From an uncultured Pseudomonadota bacterium (GTDB lineage Bacteria > Pseudomonadota > Alphaproteobacteria > Rs-D84): a stretch of 9,632 bases of DNA. Shown in pieces: positions 5,383 to 9,632 of the stretch. Numbering within the stretch: the stretch's first letter is position 1; every line of letters begins with the position of its first letter. The notes beneath the pieces are model-generated. The model saw only the letters and a program-made list of their open reading frames with translations, made no database searches and was not told the origin of the DNA. Position numbers and translations under genes: made by a program. The stretch lies in NCBI GenBank assembly GCA_945483255.1, contig CALYRP010000027.1, forward strand, positions 1 to 9,632, given 5' to 3'.

Positions 5383-6957
5383 ATGCGAAACGGACTATCG
5401 AAAGATTTAATAGCGCGCGTATTGGGCGCGGCACCAAAATATACATTGGATGAATTAGAGGCGAAATTTCCAGCCCGCAATTTACCAGAAGGTGCGATGG
5501 TAACCCGTTTTGCGCCAAGTCCAACCGGATATATGCATTTGGGCGGGTTATATGGTTCGTTGATTGATTGTAAATTAGCAATGCAATCTGGCGGTGTGTT
5601 TATGTTGCGTATAGAAGATACAGACACTAAACGCGAAGTTAAAGATGCTGTTGATGTTATTATTAAATCATTGGATAAATTCGGCTTGAAATATAATGAT
5701 ATGCCTGAATACGGACCATATTATCAGTCGCAACGTAAAGATATTTATCATAGTGTCGCGGCATATTTATTGGAAAAGGGTTTGGCTTATCCGTGCTTTT
5801 TAAAACCAGAAGATATGGAAGAAATTCGCAAACAACAAACAGCTGCAGGCTTTGCGACAGGTATTTATGGTGAATGGGCGCGCGACAGAAATATCAGCGA
5901 TGAAGAAATTATTGCGCATCTTGATAATGGTGAAATTCCAACAATTCGTTTGTATTCAAATGGTAATCCAGAAATGCGTATTTTCTGTAAAGATGCGGTT
6001 CGTGGTTCAATATCTTTTCCTGAAAATAATGAAGATACGGTTTTAATTAAATCGAATGACAGATTGCCTACATACCATTTTGCACATTTGTGTGATGATC
6101 ATTTTATGCGCACAACGCATGTTGTTCGTGGTGAAGAATGGCTTTCTTCTTTCCCATTACATATTCAAATGTTTCGTATGATGGGATGGGTGCCGCCGCT
6201 TTATATCCATACATCTACGATTGATAAAATTGATGCCGAAACTGGCAAACAAAGAAAATTATCTAAACGTCATGACCCAGAAGCCAATGTGGCATTCTTT
6301 TTACAAGCTGGGTGGCCAACAGAATCGGTGATAGAATATCTTGGAAATATCGCGGCATCTGGATATGAAGAAGCCAAGACAAAAGGGCAGGTGAAATCTT
6401 TTTGGGATTATGAAATGCGTCCAAAGAAAATACCAATGTCGGGTTCTTTGTTCGATATGAAAAAACTGGAATGGTGGGCCAAAGAATATATTGCAACAAT
6501 GTCTGTCCCAGATTTGGTAAAGTCTGTTGTTGATTGGGCGGGTGTTTATGGAAACGAAGACAATAAAAAACAAATTGCTGATATTGATTATCTGACATCT
6601 GTATTGTCTATTGAAAGGGATAATCCAAAACGTATCCGCAAGGACTTTATCACATGGCAACAAACATTAAATGAAGTTTCATATTTCTGGGATTTTTTGT
6701 TTGTGCCAAACAAAGAATATGAATATAACAAAGATGTACTTCGCGAATTCTTGGCGACATTTAATGCAAATGATGACAAAGATATCTGGTGGAATAAAAT
6801 TGTTGCGGTCGCTGAAAAATGTGGAATTAAGCCGGGCGATGTTGCAATGAATTTGCGCGTTGCAATGACAGGGCGCACAAACACCCCAGACCTTTATTCT
6901 TTGATGCAAGTGCTGGGTGGGGAACGCGTTATTGAAAGAATAAATATGGTGTTATAA
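5383..6957 (+). CDS. gltX: Glutamate--tRNA ligase (GluRS), Firmicutes-like type
   Basis: GltX attaches glutamate to tRNA-Glu in the cytoplasm. In organisms lacking GlnRS it may also charge tRNA-Gln. The class I signature is FAPSPTGYMHLGG (43-55, HIGH equivalent H52-L53-G54-G55), followed by RIEDTD (76-81), the tRNA-acceptor region PTYHFAHLCDDHFMRTTHVVRGEEWL (split as 229-239 and 240-254), and KLSKR (292-296, KMSKS equivalent). The anticodon-binding helical region fills the rest. Length is 524 residues. A 39-residue extension (KFPARNLPEGA before MVTRFAP) precedes the usual start. This extension resembles GltX of clostridia, so I keep ATG 5383, which has AAGGA 8 bases upstream. Internal ATG 5497 would give the classic start. 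A hemolysin III-like gene follows after 28 bp, probably in the same transcript. Confidence 0.95.
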   Translation: MRNGLSKDLIARVLGAAPKYTLDELEAKFPARNLPEGAMVTRFAPSPTGYMHLGGLYGSLIDCKLAMQSGGVFMLRIEDTDTKREVKDAVDVIIKSLDKFGLKYNDMPEYGPYYQSQRKDIYHSVAAYLLEKGLAYPCFLKPEDMEEIRKQQTAAGFATGIYGEWARDRNISDEEIIAHLDNGEIPTIRLYSNGNPEMRIFCKDAVRGSISFPENNEDTVLIKSNDRLPTYHFAHLCDDHFMRTTHVVRGEEWLSSFPLHIQMFRMMGWVPPLYIHTSTIDKIDAETGKQRKLSKRHDPEANVAFFLQAGWPTESVIEYLGNIAASGYEEAKTKGQVKSFWDYEMRPKKIPMSGSLFDMKKLEWWAKEYIATMSVPDLVKSVVDWAGVYGNEDNKKQIADIDYLTSVLSIERDNPKRIRKDFITWQQTLNEVSYFWDFLFVPNKEYEYNKDVLREFLATFNANDDKDIWWNKIVAVAEKCGIKPGDVAMNLRVAMTGRTNTPDLYSLMQVLGGERVIERINMVL

Positions 6958-6985
6958 TTTATTCATGAAACGAAAGGAAGGAAAC

Positions 6986-7762
6986 ATGACAAAAACAAAA
7001 AAAGTTGTAAAACAAAAATTGCGTGCGGTAAAGAAAGATAAACACGCGTCGCTTTTGTTAAAGGCTTTGCAGGCTACAGGCCTGTTCCGTTGGGAACGTC
7101 AATCAAGTCGTGCAGAAGAAGCGGTTAATATTTTAACCCACGGTATTGGTATCGGGTTGGCAATGGCTGGACTTTGTTTGTTAGTCGCGTTCGCCGCTGT
7201 TTACCATAATGTTTGGGCGATTGTTGCGTGTTCTATTTTTGGGTTCACAATGTTCACTCTTTATTTTGGTTCAACAATGTGTCATGCGACAATTGGCGAT
7301 AAAAGTGAATGTTTCTTTGAAGTGTGGGATTCAATTGCGATTTACGCATTGATTGCCGGAACATATACTCCATTTTTATTGGTTAATTTAAACAGATGTG
7401 GACATACTGCGCTGGGATGGGTCATGTTTGGAATATTGTGGGCGATTGTTATATTCGGTGCAATTATGAAAATGAGTAATCCACATAAACAGCCTAAATG
7501 GATGGTTGTGTTATATTTGATTATGGGGTGGGCGTTGCTTTGGATTTTGCCAGCGATGATTCAAACGATTTCTGCACGTGGAATGTGGTTTATCTTGGCG
7601 GGCGGATTGTCTTATTCTGTTGGTGTTATATTTTATTTATGGCGCAAGTTGAAATTCGCACATGCCGTGTGGCATTTGTTTGTTATCGGTGGGACGGTAT
7701 GTTTCTTTTTTGCTGTGCTTTATGGTTCAATCATAGATTTTGCAACAAAATGTATAGCATAA
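6986..7762 (+). CDS. Hemolysin III / PAQR family membrane protein (TrhA/YqfA-like)
   Basis: This is a polytopic inner-membrane protein of the HlyIII/PAQR family, whose members include YqfA/TrhA, linked to membrane lipid homeostasis. The physiological role here is unknown. About seven hydrophobic segments are seen in 258 residues. Family landmarks are EEAVNILTHGIGIG (44-57), STMCHA (96-101), WDSIAIYALIAGTYTPF (114-130) and FAHAVWHLFVIGG (224-236). H100, H226 and H230 would be the zinc ligands by analogy with adiponectin receptors. The usual DH after the third-helix region is DS here (D115-S116). A basic N-terminal stretch of about 40 residues precedes the first helix. ATG 6986 is chosen because AAAGGAAGG lies just before it. 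ATG 6965 lies upstream of that site. The gene ends inside a strong terminator. Confidence 0.85.
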   Translation: MTKTKKVVKQKLRAVKKDKHASLLLKALQATGLFRWERQSSRAEEAVNILTHGIGIGLAMAGLCLLVAFAAVYHNVWAIVACSIFGFTMFTLYFGSTMCHATIGDKSECFFEVWDSIAIYALIAGTYTPFLLVNLNRCGHTALGWVMFGILWAIVIFGAIMKMSNPHKQPKWMVVLYLIMGWALLWILPAMIQTISARGMWFILAGGLSYSVGVIFYLWRKLKFAHAVWHLFVIGGTVCFFFAVLYGSIIDFATKCIA

Positions 7763-7792
7763 AAAAACACCGGCATTTGCCGGTGTTTTTTT
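7761..7792. terminator. Bidirectional rho-independent terminator
   Basis: A perfect hairpin with a GC-rich core: CACCGGC (7768-7774) pairs with GCCGGTG (7779-7785) around the loop ATTT. Seven A on the left and seven T on the right extend the pairing and provide a T-run for both strands. It can end transcription of the hemolysin III gene (plus) and of der (minus). Both genes' TAA stop codons overlap its A- and T-runs. Confidence 0.95.
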
Positions 7793-9119
7793 AATTATTA
7801 TCAAATGGATTTTCTTCTTTTTTATATTCTATTATTATTGGCAAATGTTCCATCTTTAATGCCGTTGCAATTCCGCGTCTTAAATAACGTGTATAAGATT
7901 CTGGAATATCAGATGCACCGCCAACATTTATAGTAATCTTGATTGGATGGTGCCCAGTTTGTCGTGCAAATTTAATTTTCATTGGCCGTTTCAAACGCGA
8001 CATAGGTGGTTGTCTTTCTGCAACTAATTTTTCAATGATTCTGTTAATTAAACTTGTTGGGGCATCAGTATTTGAAATATCCCATTGTTCGTAAATGCGT
8101 TTGAAAAGATTTTGAACACCGGTCCCTTTTTCTGCAGATATTGCCAATATCAATGGTTTAATAATTTGGTGAAACGAATTAGTAAATTGATGTTTTAATT
8201 TTAATAATTTATCATCGCGTTCGGCTTCTTCAACCAAATCCCATTTGTTTAACGCAACACATAAAATTTTACCCGCGTCATAAACACGTGCAGCAATGGA
8301 AAGTGCCTGGTTTTCAATATTTTTTGTTGCATCAACAATTAAAATAACAATATCTGATTTTTCAATCGCATCCAATGATTTTAATGCAGATAATGTTTCG
8401 ACGTCGTCTGTAACACCAGCCTTTCTGCGAAGTCCAGCCGTGTCCATAATAACAATATCGCGGCCATAAAAACGTGTTGGTATTTTAACCGTATCGCGTG
8501 TAATGCCCGGGGCATCCATAACAATTTGACGGTTTTCGCCCAATACCCGATTTACAAATGTAGATTTTCCAACATTTGGTTGGCCAAGAACCGCAACCTT
8601 TATTGTTTTGTCTTCATTTTCTGTTTCTTGTTCAATTCCGCCGATTTTATCCATGAATTCATATATCTCATCAAAACCGCGTTTATGTTCCGCAGATATT
8701 AACAATGGTTCGCCAAAACCAAGTTTATAAAAATCATGTATGTCAGATAATCTTTTTGATGATTCTGATTTGTTTACTAAAAGCAGGGCAGGCGCTTTGC
8801 TTTTTTTATGAACCAATTTTGCCCATTCTAAATCCATAGGATTTAACCCAACACGTCCATCAACAACGAATAAAATTGCATCAGCATTTTCAATTGTTTT
8901 AATTGCCATATCTGTTGAATTTTGTGCAACGCCTGATTTTGCGTTTTCAAGACCCGCAGTATCAAAAACAGTCCAAGGACGATTTGGAACACGACCAGAA
9001 ATTGTATCGCGTGTAACGCCAGGACGATCGTGAACCAATGCATCGCGCGAATTTGTTAAACCATTAAACAATGTTGATTTCCCAGTATTAGGCCGTCCAA
9101 CAATAACTATATTTTTCAT
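7791..9119 (-). CDS. der: Ribosome biogenesis GTPase Der (EngA)
   Basis: Der is an essential tandem GTPase that acts in assembly of the 50S ribosomal subunit. Domain G1 carries GRPNTGKST (8-16), DRPGVTRDT (31-39), DTAG (53-56) and NKSE (116-119). Domain G2 carries GQPNVGKST (179-187), DAPGITRDT (202-210), DTAGLRRK (226-233) and NKWD (291-294). A KH-like domain follows (about 350-435), with PMSRLKRPMKIKFARQ (372-387). Length is 442 residues, within the family range. NKSE in place of NKxD in G1 is common in alphaproteobacterial Der. The start ATG 9119 is set by MKNIVIVGRPN. A longer frame to 9245 crosses the promoter region and has no family counterpart. A promoter with TATAAT lies upstream and a shared terminator lies at the end. 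Confidence 0.97.
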   Translation of the reverse strand: MKNIVIVGRPNTGKSTLFNGLTNSRDALVHDRPGVTRDTISGRVPNRPWTVFDTAGLENAKSGVAQNSTDMAIKTIENADAILFVVDGRVGLNPMDLEWAKLVHKKSKAPALLLVNKSESSKRLSDIHDFYKLGFGEPLLISAEHKRGFDEIYEFMDKIGGIEQETENEDKTIKVAVLGQPNVGKSTFVNRVLGENRQIVMDAPGITRDTVKIPTRFYGRDIVIMDTAGLRRKAGVTDDVETLSALKSLDAIEKSDIVILIVDATKNIENQALSIAARVYDAGKILCVALNKWDLVEEAERDDKLLKLKHQFTNSFHQIIKPLILAISAEKGTGVQNLFKRIYEQWDISNTDAPTSLINRIIEKLVAERQPPMSRLKRPMKIKFARQTGHHPIKITINVGGASDIPESYTRYLRRGIATALKMEHLPIIIEYKKEENPFDNN

Positions 9120-9144
9120 ATCTTTTTTCCATTGATTTTTTATA

Positions 9145-9172
9145 ATTATAAAGCAAAAATATAAATAATCAA
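9145..9172 (-). promoter_or_regulatory. Candidate promoter of der
   Basis: On the minus strand TTGATT (9172-9167) and a perfect TATAAT (9150-9145) are 16 bp apart. A start near 9138 gives a leader of about 19 bases, with GGAAAAAAG before ATG 9119. The -10 lies in the palindrome TATAATTATA (9141-9150), so a TATAAT also exists on the plus strand at 9141-9146. No good -35 accompanies the plus-strand copy. Confidence 0.5.
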
Positions 9173-9187
9173 ATAAAGGTGCTAAAA

Positions 9188-9632
9188 ATGAAAGCAAAGA
9201 AAAGAAATTGGTTGTCGCGTTTATGTGATATATTTTTTCGTCCAAAATACTTTTTTACCCGCATCGTTGCTGACGGTAAAATGGAAGATGCCATATTAAA
9301 GGCTTTCCTTTGGGGATTGGTTGGCGGAATATTGGTTTTTATTATTAATTTAATTCGTGATGGATTTGCGGCATTTTCAATATTTGCGTTTTTTAAATCT
9401 TTGATAATTTATCCGGTGTTGTCGGTTATGTTGTTATTTGTATGCGCAGGATTGATGATGTTGGTATCTGAAATTACAGGTGGCGAACGTGATTGGGAAG
9501 TTGCAGTCAAAGGCATTGCATCTATATTTTTTGTATATCCGTTGGCATTGATTTTAAATGCATTGGCATTTGATTGTGCGTCTATTTGGGCAGTCAGTTT
9601 ATTAACAGATGCGTATATGGCATTTTTACTTT
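9188..9632 (+). CDS. Yip1-like multi-pass membrane protein, partial at right edge
   Basis: This frame begins at ATG 9188 with AAAGG 8 bases before it, and stays open for 148 codons to the window edge. The start MKAKKRNWLSRL is basic. It is followed by FFRPKYFFTRIVADGKMEDA (16-35), which resembles the Yip1-domain opening (PxxFFxxIxxDG). Hydrophobic helices follow at about 38-57, 63-93, 108-129 and 131-148. GGERDWEVAVKGIASIF (98-114) also fits the family, where a W..A pattern precedes a helix. Bacterial Yip1-domain proteins are membrane proteins of mostly unknown role. The C-terminus is not in the window, so length cannot be judged. It diverges from der across 68 bp. Confidence 0.75.
   Translation, partial: MKAKKRNWLSRLCDIFFRPKYFFTRIVADGKMEDAILKAFLWGLVGGILVFIINLIRDGFAAFSIFAFFKSLIIYPVLSVMLLFVCAGLMMLVSEITGGERDWEVAVKGIASIFFVYPLALILNALAFDCASIWAVSLLTDAYMAFLL

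Noticed and set aside
6588..6884. Long minus-strand frames inside gltX
   Set aside because: They lie fully within a well-supported gene, show no recognisable motifs and have no ribosome-binding sites. They are shadows of the real coding frame.
6965..6985. Earlier ATG for the hemolysin III-like gene
   Set aside because: The purine-rich AAAGGAAGG sits between the two ATGs and fits the second one at 6986.
8762..8773. NKSE instead of NKxD in the first G domain of Der as a defect
   Set aside because: NKxE in this position is usual in alphaproteobacterial Der, so it is not a sign of inactivity.
9141..9150. TATAATTATA palindrome as a dedicated operator
   Set aside because: It is explained by the der -10 box in AT-rich DNA. 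No second copy or flanking symmetry supports a regulator site.
9120..9245. N-terminal extension of Der by 42 residues, from an in-frame start at 9245
   Set aside because: It overlaps the der promoter and the start of the divergent gene, has no family counterpart, and MKNIVIVGRPN at 9119 is the normal Der start.

Overview
The window is AT-rich and densely packed with protein genes. No rRNA, tRNA, CRISPR array or insertion sequence was seen. An apolipoprotein N-acyltransferase (Lnt) implies a Gram-negative envelope. A ribbon-helix-helix protein of the PF13467 type, a Der GTPase with NKxE in its first G domain, and lnt/trmB proximity all point to an alphaproteobacterium, probably one of the low-GC uncultured lineages. 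This placement is inferred from gene content; no search was run.

Layout. (1) Positions 1-34 hold a short heptamer repeat, then a long plus-strand frame to 1990 encodes YbeY fused to Lnt. The YbeY N-terminus is missing or out of frame. (2) Positions 1929-3957, minus strand, hold four tightly spaced genes read from about 3957 down: a two-helix membrane protein, a 168-residue unknown protein, a possible SUKH/SMI1-type protein and a ribbon-helix-helix protein. The last one overlaps the lnt 3' end tail to tail by 62 bp. (3) A plus-strand unknown gene (about 3982/4000-4671) converges on trmB (minus, 4668-5336), with the two stop codons sharing TTAA. (4) Divergent from trmB, gltX (5383-6957) is followed after 28 bp by a hemolysin III/PAQR-type membrane protein (6986-7762). 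(5) A strong two-way terminator at 7761-7792 separates it from der (minus, 7791-9119). (6) Divergent from der, a Yip1-like membrane protein starts at 9188 and runs off the right edge.

How the genes fit together. Most recognised genes serve translation and RNA: YbeY (rRNA maturation), TrmB (tRNA m7G46), GltX (tRNA-Glu charging) and Der (50S assembly). Lnt finishes lipoprotein acylation. The four-gene minus-strand block, and perhaps the gene at 4000-4671, look like accessory insertions into a neighbourhood that in many alphaproteobacteria reads phoH-ybeY-corC-lnt-regulator-metK-trmB. Here corC and metK are absent from that interval.

The observations most worth a second look are the YbeY-Lnt fusion with its unusual 5' end, the four-gene unknown operon, the Firmicutes-like gltX, and candidate leaderless promoters for trmB and the membrane-protein operon. 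No clearly new system is proven by sequence alone.
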